This document shows, piece by piece, positions 25,414-34,001 of a DNA stretch of 64,000 nt. The DNA comes from Terriglobus roseus DSM 18391 (GTDB taxonomy: Bacteria > Acidobacteriota > Terriglobia > Terriglobales > Acidobacteriaceae). The stretch is from the NCBI RefSeq assembly GCF_000265425.1, contig NC_018014.1, positions 1,860,001 through 1,924,000 on the forward strand. Direction: 5' to 3'. The position numbers and the translations under genes are program-made. Positions within the stretch are counted from its first letter, which is position 1. Every line of letters starts with the position of its first letter. Under the pieces are notes generated by a model. The model made no database searches. It saw nothing but the letters and a program-made list of their open reading frames with translations, and was not told the DNA's origin.

Positions 25414-26539
25414 ATGTTGACTGACCTCGAATACAGCTACTCCCCGGTTCGTGCTCGCGTGCGCGATCTGCGGGAGTATCTTTGACTCGCCCAAACTCAA
25501 GCGACAACTAGCCGTCGTTGAAACGGATATCTCCGACCCAGCCGTCTGGGCTGACGCCTCGCGTTCGCAGCCACTCATGCGCGAACGCAAGCGACTCGAA
25601 ACCCTGCTGGCCGACGACGCCGAACTCGCGCGCCGCACCGACGATATCGACGCCTACTTCGAATTAGCGAAGGAAGGCGAAGACGTTGAAGGGGAACTCG
25701 CAAAGGCGATCCACGACGTTAGCGAATTCGCCGAACAACTCGACTCCAAGACCATGCTCTCGCAGGAGAGTGACCCACTGAATGCCATCGTCACCGTTCA
25801 CCCCGGTGCCGGAGGAACAGAGAGTCAGGACTGGGCTGAGATGCTCATGCGCATGTATCTTCGCTGGGCAGAGCGCCAGGGCTTCAAGACCGAGATCAAC
25901 GAAATCCAGGATGGCGACGAAGCCGGCATCAAGTCCGCGACCTTCACCATCACGGGCGACTTCGCCTACGGCCTCCTGAATGGTGAGACAGGCGTCCATC
26001 GCCTCGTCCGCATCTCGCCCTTCGACTCTGCAAAGCGACGTCACACCTCGTTCTCATCCGTCTTCGTCTCACCGGAAATCGATGACACCATCATCATCGA
26101 CATCAAGCCCGACGAACTGCGTATCGATACGTATCGCTCTGGCGGCAAGGGCGGCCAGCACGTCAACACAACCGACTCTGCCGTGCGCATCACGCATCTT
26201 CCCACCGGCATCGTCGCGGGTTGTCAGAACGAGCGTTCCCAGCACAAGAACAAAGAGAAGGCGATGAAGATGTTACGGTCGCGCCTCTACGAATTCGAGT
26301 TGGAGAAGAAACGCGCCGTAAGTAAGAAACTCGAAGACTCCAAGAGCGACAATACCTTCGGATCGCAGATTCGTTCCTACGTCCTGCAGCCCTACCGCAT
26401 GGCAAAGGATCTCCGCACACGCGTAGAAGTCGGCGACGTAGACCGCGTCCTCGACGGAGACCTCCAACCCTTCATCCGCGGCTTCCTCAAAATGCGGCGA
26501 GAAGGCGGACCCTCCGGCCCAATCGAAGATATCGAATAG
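25414..26539 (+). CDS. prfB: Peptide chain release factor 2 with programmed +1 frameshift
   Basis: Two ORFs joined by a +1 shift: codons 1-23 from ATG 25414 (ending LREYL) hit TGA at 25483, and reading resumes at GAC 25484 to give a 374-residue RF2. The main part contains SPF in VRISPFDSAKRRHTSF (stop-codon recognition specific to RF2) and GGQ in SGGKGGQHVN (peptidyl-tRNA hydrolysis). RF2 releases peptides at UGA and UAA; low RF2 favours the shift, making synthesis autoregulated. The upstream gene lnt ends 4 nt before, so the pair is probably an operon. Annotating only the second frame loses the N-terminus. Confidence 0.96.
25472..25486 (+). other. prfB: RF2 programmed frameshift site
   Basis: GGGAG (25472-25476) is an internal Shine-Dalgarno-like element 3 nt before the slippery CTT codon (25480-25482), which precedes in-frame TGA and then C. 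This is the canonical CTT-TGA-C site with correctly spaced stimulator. Confidence 0.95.
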
Positions 26540-26623
26540 TCAATATTCGAAGTCACAGAGAATCTCTCGCATCAGCAAAAGTCATCCCACCTCAACGAAC
26601 AGTAATCGCATATCAGCAACAGT

Positions 26624-26656
26624 AATAAGGGCACGGCCTCAAGCCGTGCCCTTATT
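26624..26656 (+). terminator. Rho-independent terminator of the lnt-prfB operon
   Basis: AATAAGGGCACGGC / GCCGTGCCCTTATT is a perfect 14-bp stem with a CTCAA loop, followed by GTTTCTGTC, 84 nt after the prfB stop. Confidence 0.8.
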
Positions 26657-26805
26657 GTTTCTGTCTCTATCTCAACTGCAGTTGTGACCACGAGACGATC
26701 CTGAGGACTCCTGTAAGCGCCAATTGCGCCACTAGACATCAGCCTGAAGCACAGCCTCATACGAGGACGATCTAACCCCGGGTTTGACGATATGAGTGAG
26801 CATCA

Positions 26806-27651
26806 GCGGACTGAAGGTCCGCGACTTCCCAAGCCAGGGCAAAGCCCGGGTTTGAAGAGATGAGTGAGCATCAGCGGGCTGAAGGCCCGCGACTTCCTAG
26901 CCCAGGGCGAAGCCCTGGGTTGAAGGCTCGAGTGTGCATTGCGGGCTGAAGGCCCGCGACAAAGAGCCGGATACCCCATCACAGGAAAGCCTCATCAACA
27001 AAGCGCCTGATCGAAGCGCCAAAAGGCGCGCCCATAAGTGCGCAGTGGTCTAGGCGCTCCGGCTGAGACAAACGGCAGCAAGGTCAGCGGGCTGAAGTCC
27101 GCGACTTACCAGCTCAGGGCAAAGCCCGGGTTTGACGATATGAGTGAGCATCAGCGGACTGAAGGTCCGCGACTTCCTAGCCCAGGGCGCAGCCCTGGGT
27201 TGAAGGTACGAATGTGCATTGCGGGCTGAAGGCCCGCGACAAAGAGCCGAAGACCCCAGACACCCTCACAGGAAAGCCTCATCAACAAAGCGCCTGATCG
27301 AAGGCCAAAAGGCGCGCCATAAGTGCGCAGTGGTCTAGGCGCTCCAGCTGAAACAAACGGCGACAACACCAGCGGACTGAAGGTCCGCGACTTCCTAGCC
27401 CAGGGCAAACCCCTGGGCTGAAGGTTCGAGTGTGCATTGCGGGCTGAAGGCCCGCGACAAAGAGCCGAAGACCCCAGACACCCTCACAGGAAAGCCTCAT
27501 CAACAAGCGCCTAAGGCGCGCCCCATAAGTGCCGCAGAGGTCTAGGCGTTCCAGCAGAAATGAGCAGAGGCAACATAGGCGGACTGAAGGTCCGCGACTT
27601 CCTGGCCCAGGGTCGAAAAAATGAGTGAGCCATTGCGGGCTGAAGGCCCGC
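26806..27651. repeat. Tandem composite array of covarying palindromic hairpins
   Basis: Ten copies of hairpin A, GCGGGCtgaagGCCCGC or GCGGACtgaagGTCCGC, start at 26806, 26874, 26941, 27087 (damaged), 27154, 27221, 27372, 27439, 27579 and 27635. The R/Y change is always matched on both arms, so pairing is conserved. Hairpin B (CCAGGGCaaaGCCCTGG and variants) alternates with A at about 26831, 26899, 27111, 27179, 27396 and 27603. A third module (AAAGAGCCGAAGACCCC to TCTAGGCGCTCC) recurs at 26961, 27241 and 27459. Together these make units of about 280, 285 and 207 bp plus a truncated fourth. Not CRISPR: no uniform repeat-spacer pattern. Confidence 0.85.
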
Positions 27652-27684
27652 AACAAAGACTAACGGGCCCACGCACCGCAAAAA

Positions 27685-27780
27685 CACTAAGCCCGAACGG
27701 CGCGTCCCACAACATGCGCTATGGAACGCGCCATGGCCATGATGTTCTTTCGACAGAGATAAGACCCGTTCGGTGGCTTT
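27685..27780 (-). terminator. Large nested hairpin with U-tract on the minus strand
   Basis: Outer arms at 27689-27700 and 27766-27779 (AAGCCCGAACGG / CCGTTCGGTGGCTT, imperfect) enclose an inner pair at 27699-27708 and 27723-27732 (GGCGCGTCCC / GGAACGCGCC, one mismatch). On the minus strand the structure is followed by a run of five T (27680-27684). It lies directly downstream of the 27-residue ORF and may end its transcript or be a structured RNA. Confidence 0.4.
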
Positions 27781-27795
27781 AGCGAATCCGACCGC

Positions 27796-27879
27796 CTACA
27801 GATTCGCTGCGGCCGTCAATGCAGCAGTTCCAAACGCGGCAGCGAGAACACTCCAGCCAATCCATTCTTCTTTGCGCAT
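27796..27879 (-). CDS. Candidate 27-residue membrane micropeptide
   Basis: ATG 27879 is preceded by GGAGG (27888-27892) at an 8-nt spacing, a better site than many longer genes here. The product is MRKEEWIGWSVLAAAF followed by GTAALTAAANL: a charged N-terminus and one short hydrophobic helix. It is divergent from the DinB-like gene and followed by a large hairpin with a U-tract. Codon evidence from 27 codons is thin, so the call rests on ribosome site and membrane-helix character. Confidence 0.4.
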   Translation of the reverse strand: MRKEEWIGWSVLAAAFGTAALTAAANL

Positions 27880-27972
27880 AACCATTCCTCCGGGCTCCCG
27901 AAGGAGCTTGCCATCTTGGACGAAGCGATTCGGAAAATGTTGCGCCCGTGATCGATTCAGCATCCAACCGTC

Positions 27973-28476
27973 ATGGCCACCACGCTCGAATCGGAACTGA
28001 AGACGCAACTCAAGGCGCTGCTCGACGGCGGCCAGGCGCACGCGAAACTCGATGAGGCCGTCACCGGCATCCCGCCGGAGGCGCAGGGCAAGGTGCCGCA
28101 GGGCCTGCCGTACTCGCCCTGGCAGTTACTCGAACACATCCGCCTCGCTCAGAAAGACATCCTCGACTTCAGCGACAACGCGGACGGCACCTACCAGGAA
28201 CTCAAGTGGCCTGACGACTACTGGCCGAAATCACCCGAACCACCCGACGCAAATGCATGGGGAAACAGCGTAGCCCAGATGCGCAAGGACCGCGCCGCCT
28301 TCGAGAAGCTGCTGGCAGAGCGCGATCTGACCGAACCCTTCCCATGGGGCGACGGCAAGCAAAACATGTTGCGCGAGGCACTGTTGATCGCCGACCACGA
28401 GTCGTATCACACGGGCGAACTCATTGTGACGCGCCGCCTGCTTGGCGCCTGGCAGCCGAAGAAGGGCCACGCGTGA
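27973..28476 (+). CDS. DinB-superfamily protein
   Basis: A 167-residue four-helix protein with metal-ligand positions typical of DinB-like families: WQLLEHIRLAQKDIL near residue 45 and IADHESYHTGELIVTRR near residue 145. The DHxxYHxGEL motif is characteristic of the DinB_2 branch. The enzymatic role is unknown. It overlaps the CoA-binding gene by 4 bp (GTGA), so the two are translationally coupled. Confidence 0.85.
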   Translation: MATTLESELKTQLKALLDGGQAHAKLDEAVTGIPPEAQGKVPQGLPYSPWQLLEHIRLAQKDILDFSDNADGTYQELKWPDDYWPKSPEPPDANAWGNSVAQMRKDRAAFEKLLAERDLTEPFPWGDGKQNMLREALLIADHESYHTGELIVTRRLLGAWQPKKGHA

Positions 28477-28874
28477 ACTCCCGGGAAGACATCGCAGGTA
28501 TGCTCGCGGCAAAGACCATCGCCGTCGTCGGCCTCTCGGACGATCCCGTAAAGCCCAGCCATTACGTCTCGGCGTACATGCAGAGCGCGGGCAAACAGAT
28601 TCTGCCGGTCAACCCATCGATCGCCACCGTCCTCGGCGAGACGAGCTACCCCTCGCTGCGCGATCTGCCGGAGAAGCCCGAACTCGTCAACGTCTTCCGT
28701 CTGCCGCGGGCCATCCCCGCGATCGTGGACGAGATGATCGAACTCGGCCTGACTAACCTCTGGGTGCAGCAGGGAATCGTCCACGCGGAAGCCGCCGCAA
28801 AGGCCGAAGCAGCCGGTATTCGCGTGGTGATGGATCGTTGCATCATGGTCGAACATCGTATGCGTGTGCGCTGA
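28473..28874 (+). CDS. CoA-binding domain protein (YccU-like)
   Basis: A 133-residue Rossmann protein of the CoA_binding family: IAVVGLSDDPVKPSHYVSAYMQ at the N-terminus, ILPVNPS, YPSLRDLPEKPELVNVFRLP and LWVQQGIVHAEAAAKAEAAGIRVVMDRCIMVEH. Such small proteins (E. coli YccU) bind CoA or an acyl-CoA and their function is unclear. The GTG start at 28473 lies in a GTGA overlap with the DinB-like gene. Confidence 0.9.
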   Translation: MNSREDIAGMLAAKTIAVVGLSDDPVKPSHYVSAYMQSAGKQILPVNPSIATVLGETSYPSLRDLPEKPELVNVFRLPRAIPAIVDEMIELGLTNLWVQQGIVHAEAAAKAEAAGIRVVMDRCIMVEHRMRVR

Positions 28875-28918
28875 ACTTAGCCGTTGCTGAGGCAGGCACC
28901 ACGCCTACAATGATCAAG

Positions 28919-31063
28919 ATGATCCTCCCACGTGTTCTCCGTCTCCTGCCGGCACTGCTGCTGGCGCTCGTGTTGCCCAGCTTGCACGGCCAGATCGGCA
29001 TCACGGTAGGGAACGGCGGACCAGGTCCGGTCAAGGCACAGCACCTTACGGTGGAGATGATCTCCGCCGGCCCCCAGATCGCCGCAAGCGGCAAACAGAC
29101 CGTCGCCTTCGTCTTCTCCATGGAGACGGGCTGGCACGTCTACTGGCGCAACGCCGGTTTCGCCGGTTACCCGCCACGCGTCAAATGGACGCTGCCCACC
29201 GGCATCACCACGGGCGATCTGCAGTTTCCCGCGCCGGATCGTCTCCCGCTCGACACGACCGTCGACTACGGCTACGAAGACTCCGTCGCATATCCCGTCA
29301 CAGTTGAGGCCGCACCGAAGCTCAAGCCCGACGCAAAGGGCAACGTCCATCTGACCGCTAAACTCGACTGGCTGGTCTGCAAGGAAGTCTGCGTCCCCGG
29401 CAAGGCCGACCTCGGTCTCGACCTTAAACTCATGCCCGCCGGCACGCAGGTCAGCCACGATGGTGAGACCGTCGGCGAACTCGGCGCAGCACTCAAGTCC
29501 ATGCCGAAGCCGATCCCACCGGCATTCAAACTCACGGCAAACAGCGTCGGCGACAACATCTACCTCACCGCTGTAACCGGCACCAACGAAACGGATGCCG
29601 AGTTCTACCCCATGGAGTCCGACGTCATCGCCGACGCGGCCAATGTGCAGGCCTTTGGACTGGCAGATGGGGCGCAGATTCACATGCAGAGATCACCCGC
29701 GGCAAAGACGCCCCCGCCGACACTGCACGGCCTGCTCAAGTTCTCCCCGGAAGAGAGTTACGAAATCACCCTGCCCATCGTTCCGGGCGCACCCGCATTC
29801 CTTGCGGGTGGATCCACGACACCGACGGATAGCGGCGCAACGAAGCTCACGGCTGTCAGTGCCGTCGCCCTGGCGTTCGTCGGCGGCATGCTGCTGAACC
29901 TCATGCCCTGCGTCTTCCCGGTGCTCTTCCTGAAAGCGCTCTCGCTCCTGCAGTCCTCCACGGAAGAGAAGCACCGTGTCCGCGCCCATGGGGTCGCCTA
30001 CACGCTCGGCATCGTCGCATCCTTCTGGCTGGTCGTCGCTGCGCTGCTCGCCCTGCGCGCCGGTGGCAAGCAGTTCGGATGGGGCTTCCAACTCCAGTCC
30101 CCGGGCTTCGTCGTCGTCCTCGCCGCCTTCCTCTTTTTCTTCGCACTTTCGCTGTCGGGCATGTTTGAACTCGGCCTCTCGCTCACCAGCACCGGCAACG
30201 CGCTGACCCGCAAGACCGGCTACACCGGATCCTTCTTCACCGGCGTCCTCGCTACCGTCGTCGCGACACCCTGCGTTGGCCCCTTCATGGGAGCGGCCAT
30301 CGGCTTCGCCCTCGCGCAGCCCGCAGTTGTCACCTTCCTGGTCTTCACCTCGCTCGCCCTCGGCCTCGCCGCGCCCTACCTGGCGCTGACGCTCCAGCCC
30401 GCATGGGTTCGCCTGCTGCCGAAGCCCGGCGCATGGATGGAAGTCCTCAAGCAGGTCACCGCCCTGCCGCTCTTCGGCTTCGTGATCTGGCTCGTCTACA
30501 TCTACGGCCGTCTCTTCAGCGGACCCAACACGGGCTCGGACGGCATCCTGCGCATGACGCTGCTGTTGACCTGCCTGCTGCTCATCGCCATCGCCGCATG
30601 GGCGCTCGGCCGCTGGCCCGCCAACCGCTGGAGCACCATCGCCGCCGTCCTAATCACCATCGGCGCACTCGCCATCCCACTCTCCGCCTCGCACGAAGAC
30701 GCAACCGCCACAGTCTGGAAGACCTTCAGCGCAGAAGAAGTCCAGCAGGCCCGAGCCAGCGGCAAGGCCGTCTTCGTCGACTTCACCGCAGCCTGGTGCC
30801 TCAGCTGTCAGGTGAATGAGCGCGTCGTCCTGAACTCGGGCGAAGTGAAGAAGCAGCTCCAGGCACCCAACGTGGTCCCCATGCGAGCCGACTGGACGCA
30901 ATACGACCCTAAGATCACGGCAGCGCTACAGGCAGTCGGTCGCAGCGGCGTTCCGACCTACATCATCTATCCGGCCAACCCACAGGCAGCCCCCGATGTG
31001 CTCCCCGAGGTGCTCAGCAAGAGCGTTGTCATGGACGCAATGGCGAAAGATCTCAAACGCTAA
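28919..31063 (+). CDS. dsbD: Thiol:disulfide interchange protein DsbD/ScsB-like
   Basis: A 714-residue reductant conduit. A signal peptide (ILPRVLRLLPALLLALVLPSLHG) precedes a periplasmic domain with the pair in WLVCKEVCVPG. About eight membrane helices follow with LMPCVFPVLF and ATPCVGPFMGAA, the redox-active membrane cysteines. A C-terminal thioredoxin-like domain carries AAWCLSCQVNE. Electrons pass from cytoplasmic thioredoxin through the membrane cysteines to periplasmic oxidised proteins. ATG 28919 is chosen over ATG 28838 because a TACAAT hexamer (28906-28911) ends 7 nt upstream and the signal peptide then starts at residue 1. Confidence 0.93.
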   Translation: MILPRVLRLLPALLLALVLPSLHGQIGITVGNGGPGPVKAQHLTVEMISAGPQIAASGKQTVAFVFSMETGWHVYWRNAGFAGYPPRVKWTLPTGITTGDLQFPAPDRLPLDTTVDYGYEDSVAYPVTVEAAPKLKPDAKGNVHLTAKLDWLVCKEVCVPGKADLGLDLKLMPAGTQVSHDGETVGELGAALKSMPKPIPPAFKLTANSVGDNIYLTAVTGTNETDAEFYPMESDVIADAANVQAFGLADGAQIHMQRSPAAKTPPPTLHGLLKFSPEESYEITLPIVPGAPAFLAGGSTTPTDSGATKLTAVSAVALAFVGGMLLNLMPCVFPVLFLKALSLLQSSTEEKHRVRAHGVAYTLGIVASFWLVVAALLALRAGGKQFGWGFQLQSPGFVVVLAAFLFFFALSLSGMFELGLSLTSTGNALTRKTGYTGSFFTGVLATVVATPCVGPFMGAAIGFALAQPAVVTFLVFTSLALGLAAPYLALTLQPAWVRLLPKPGAWMEVLKQVTALPLFGFVIWLVYIYGRLFSGPNTGSDGILRMTLLLTCLLLIAIAAWALGRWPANRWSTIAAVLITIGALAIPLSASHEDATATVWKTFSAEEVQQARASGKAVFVDFTAAWCLSCQVNERVVLNSGEVKKQLQAPNVVPMRADWTQYDPKITAALQAVGRSGVPTYIIYPANPQAAPDVLPEVLSKSVVMDAMAKDLKR

Positions 31064-31085
31064 CGCAGCAGCGCACTGAATCGAT

Positions 31086-32435
31086 TCATTTCTCGCGCGC
31101 AGCGTCACGCGCGCGAGCAATTTCGTCCATCCGCTGACCCAGTTGCCGCTCCCGGCCCTGGTCCGTAGGGACGTAATAACGACGATCCTTCAGCTCATCC
31201 GGAAGGCACTGCATCGCCGCAACCTTGCCCGGTAAGTCGTGCGCATACTGGTATTCCTTCCCATAACCAAGGTCCTTCAGTAGCCGCGTAGGAGCATTGC
31301 GAAGATGCAGCGGCACCGGCTGCGAACCCGTCGCATTCACGTCTGCAGCAACATCGTTAAACGCAACGTAGACGGCATTCGACTTGGGTGCAAGTGCAAG
31401 ATAAACAACGGCTTGCGCCAACGCGAGCTCGCCCTCCGGAGAGCCCAGAAAGTGCATCGCCTGCTGCGCGGACAGCGTAAGATTCAGCGCCTCCGGAGCA
31501 GCAAGACCGATGTCCTCAACCGCCATCCGGACAACGCGCCGAGCAACGTACATCGGGTCTTCGCCCGCTGCCAGCATGCGCCTCAGCCAGTAGATCGCCG
31601 CATCCGCATCCGAGTTCCGAACACTCTTATGCAGCGCACTGATCAGGTCGTAATGCTGCTCACCCTTCTTGTCATAAAGCAAAGTCCGCTGCTGCAAAGC
31701 ATCCGCAACAGCCTCCCGCGTAAGCGTCGAATCACCGCGCCCAGTCAGCAGATGCGCAGCAGTTTCAAGCGCATTCAAAGCGTAGCGAGCATCGCCGTTG
31801 CTGAAGCTCGCGATGCTCTCAAGAGCGCCTTCGCTCGTGGTCAGATGAAGGCTGCCGATGCCGCGCTCTTCATCCGTCAGCGATCGTTGCAACAGCGCAA
31901 CGATCTCTTCGTCCCCAATCGATTGCAGCACGTAGACACGGCAGCGTGACAGCAGTGCAGCATTCAGTTCGAACGACGGATTCTCAGTCGTAGCGCCGAT
32001 TAACCGCAGCGCGCCGCGCTCCACGTAAGGCAGAAACGCATCCTGCTGTGCCTTGTTGAAGCGATGGATCTCATCGACGAACAGGATAGTGCGTGAGCCA
32101 TGTGCGGCCGCCCTCTCCGCATCGACCATCACCTGCTTGATCTCCTTGATGCCACTGGTGACCGCGCTGAACTCGATGAAGGTGGCGCTCGTGGTATTCG
32201 CGATGATCTTCGCAAGCGTCGTCTTGCCCGTACCCGGAGGCCCCCAGAAGATCATGGAGCCCGGCTCGCCGCGCTCAATCGCCAGGCGCAGCGGCTTGCC
32301 CGGACCAATGAGGTGCGTCTGTCCCGCAAACTCATCCAGATTGCGAGGGCGCATGCGTTCGGGCAGCGGCACATCGCGCTGATCGCGTGGCTGTTGCATC
32401 GTCTGCTGCGGTTCGAAATTGTCGAAGAGGCTCAT
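31086..32435 (-). CDS. rarA: Replication-associated recombination protein A (RarA/MgsA)
   Basis: A 449-residue AAA+ ATPase. It has RPRNLDEFAGQTHLIGPGKPL, Walker A GPPGTGKTT, Walker B LFVDEIHRFNKAQQDAFLP, sensor 1 IGATTENPSFELNAALLSRC, and the C-terminal tetramerisation region (RRMLAAGEDPMYVARRVVRMAVEDIGLA, YKEYQYAHD-like PGKVAAMQCLPDELKDRRYY). RarA acts at stalled forks and with SSB. The upstream SpoU-family methylase gene ends 5 nt before its start, so they probably share a transcript. Confidence 0.95.
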   Translation of the reverse strand: MSLFDNFEPQQTMQQPRDQRDVPLPERMRPRNLDEFAGQTHLIGPGKPLRLAIERGEPGSMIFWGPPGTGKTTLAKIIANTTSATFIEFSAVTSGIKEIKQVMVDAERAAAHGSRTILFVDEIHRFNKAQQDAFLPYVERGALRLIGATTENPSFELNAALLSRCRVYVLQSIGDEEIVALLQRSLTDEERGIGSLHLTTSEGALESIASFSNGDARYALNALETAAHLLTGRGDSTLTREAVADALQQRTLLYDKKGEQHYDLISALHKSVRNSDADAAIYWLRRMLAAGEDPMYVARRVVRMAVEDIGLAAPEALNLTLSAQQAMHFLGSPEGELALAQAVVYLALAPKSNAVYVAFNDVAADVNATGSQPVPLHLRNAPTRLLKDLGYGKEYQYAHDLPGKVAAMQCLPDELKDRRYYVPTDQGRERQLGQRMDEIARARDAAREK

Positions 32436-32440
32436 CCTGA

Positions 32441-33214
32441 CTACCGATCTTTAAAGCGTCTCTGCTGTGATGCCTCGTACAGCAGAAGGGAACCCGCGAC
32501 GGCAGCGTTCAGGCTCTCCGTAGGGCCAATGGTGGCGAGCGTTACACGCTCATCAGACTCTTCCAGCAAAGCATCGGAAACGCCGGCAGCTTCGTTACCG
32601 ACAATGATCACCGCAGTCCCGCCAAAATCGGTCACATGAGCCAGCTCACCGTTGCGCGCGACAGCAGCGAACAACCTCACATCGACGGCTCGCAACGACA
32701 GCAACAGATCGTTGTTCCAGCGTGGCAGCGGCATACGAAAGGCAGCGCCGGCTGCGGCTCGTAGACACTTGCCGTTCCACGGATCAACGGTGCCGTCACC
32801 AAGGGCCACGGCAGAAGCTCCAAAGGCCTCTGCAGACCGGATTAAAGTCCCAAGGTTGCCGGGATCCTGGATGCCATCGGCCATCAGCAGCAGATCGCCG
32901 GTCCGTGGTGCATAGGTCTGGGCAGGACGGTCGATCGTAGCTGCGATCCCTTGCGCCTGCTCCGTAGCTGCGGCACTGTCGAACGCCTCGCGCGAGAGCA
33001 GAAGAATCTCGCGAGCTGCATCGGTCGGCAGTTGGTCGAGCACGCTCTCCTGGTCTTCGCGCACGTACAGTGTCGTCAGCAACAAGCCGCTGGCAACGGC
33101 CTCGCGCACCAGGTGAAAGCCTTCGATACCCACCGTCTCGCCGCGCCTGGTCTGCAGGGCAGAACGCAGGGCGCGCACGCGGGAATTGGTCTTGCTTGTT
33201 ATCCGTTCCGGCAT
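32441..33214 (-). CDS. SpoU/TrmH-family RNA 2'-O-ribose methyltransferase
   Basis: A 257-residue SPOUT methylase. An N-terminal substrate-binding domain (ITSKTNSRVRALRSALQTRRGETVGIEGFHLVREAVASG) is followed by the knotted SpoU core: DGIQDPGNLGTLIRSAEAFGASAV, AVIIVGNEAAGVSD and ATIGPTESLNAAVAGSLLLYEA (motifs 1-3). It probably methylates 23S rRNA (RlmB-like) but the target is not determined. The start at ATG 33214 rather than 33217 or 33253 is favoured by a TAGAAT hexamer (33222-33227, minus strand) ending 7 nt upstream. Confidence 0.9.
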   Translation of the reverse strand: MPERITSKTNSRVRALRSALQTRRGETVGIEGFHLVREAVASGLLLTTLYVREDQESVLDQLPTDAAREILLLSREAFDSAAATEQAQGIAATIDRPAQTYAPRTGDLLLMADGIQDPGNLGTLIRSAEAFGASAVALGDGTVDPWNGKCLRAAAGAAFRMPLPRWNNDLLLSLRAVDVRLFAAVARNGELAHVTDFGGTAVIIVGNEAAGVSDALLEESDERVTLATIGPTESLNAAVAGSLLLYEASQQRRFKDR

Positions 33215-33333
33215 CATGCGGATTCTACGTGGTTCCATCGACGGACGAGCCATCGCCGATGTGCTACCGTGCTGTTTTGGGCGCTGCTCTGCCGGTAGGG
33301 CAGGCTGCGCCGCTGTTTAGCCTTGGAGAGTGC

Positions 33334-33975
33334 ATGTCGGCGGAGATGTTGCGGATGAACCCGGATGAGCCTGAAGCGGACCTGGTCAGGTACGTTGCCA
33401 GCTCACTTGAAAGCGGCATGGTCGTGGCGATGCCTACGGACACGTTCTACGGTCTCGCTGTCGATCCCGTGAACCTGCGTGCAGTCGAGCAGATCTACGA
33501 GCTGAAGACCCGCGCCAAGCACAAGCCGCTGTCGCTGCTGATCGCGAACCTTTCGCACGGCTACGAACTGGCCCGGGACATCGACACCGCGTTCGATCGC
33601 CTTGCGGAAAAATTCTGGCCGGGGCCTCTGACGATCATCGTCAAGGCGGGATCGCGCCTGCCGCTGCGTGTGACCGCACATACCGGCAACGTAGCGCTCC
33701 GCGTGCCCGAAGCACCCATTGCACGAGCCGTGGTGGAGAAGCTCGGCCTGCCCATCACAGCGACCTCCGCGAACCTGGCCGGTCAGCCGGAGTGCACCCA
33801 CGCGCGCTGTGTCCGCGAGCAGCTTGGCGACAGGATCCCACTGATCGTGGACGGTGGCCCCACAGCGCGCACCGTACCCACGACGATCGTGGACCTGAGC
33901 GGCGGCGGCAACTCGTGGATGATTCTCCGCGAAGGTGCCATCCCGACTCACGAAATCGCGTTGGCATTGCAGTAA
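33334..33975 (+). CDS. L-threonylcarbamoyladenylate synthase (Sua5/YrdC/YwlC)
   Basis: A 213-residue YrdC-domain protein: GMVVAMPTDTFYGLAVDPVNLRAVEQIYELKTRAKHKPLS, FWPGPLTIIV, VALRVPEAPIARAVVEKLG, PITATSANLAGQPE and PTTIVDLSGG are the full set of YrdC motifs, without the extra Sua5 domain. It makes threonylcarbamoyl-AMP for t6A37 of ANN-decoding tRNAs. GGAGAG lies 5 nt before ATG 33334; the longer frame to 33070 overlaps the divergent methylase gene and is rejected. The YdcF-like gene follows after 26 nt. Confidence 0.93.
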   Translation: MSAEMLRMNPDEPEADLVRYVASSLESGMVVAMPTDTFYGLAVDPVNLRAVEQIYELKTRAKHKPLSLLIANLSHGYELARDIDTAFDRLAEKFWPGPLTIIVKAGSRLPLRVTAHTGNVALRVPEAPIARAVVEKLGLPITATSANLAGQPECTHARCVREQLGDRIPLIVDGGPTARTVPTTIVDLSGGGNSWMILREGAIPTHEIALALQ

Positions 33976-34001
33976 CTGCGGGACGAGGACAACGAAGCGT
34001 T

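Larger units (their letters stand above)
26540..27795. other. Gene-free 1.25-kb region: terminator plus palindromic repeat array
   Basis: No supported gene lies here. The first 120 bp hold the prfB terminator, 26806-27651 is the composite repeat array annotated separately, and 27680-27780 forms a large imperfect hairpin on the minus strand. Short ORFs across the array on either strand are low-complexity shadows of the repeats. Confidence 0.7.

Noticed and set aside
26806..27651. CRISPR array
   Set aside because: The repeats are palindromic hairpins of two alternating kinds with related, not unique, intervening sequence, and no cas gene is present.
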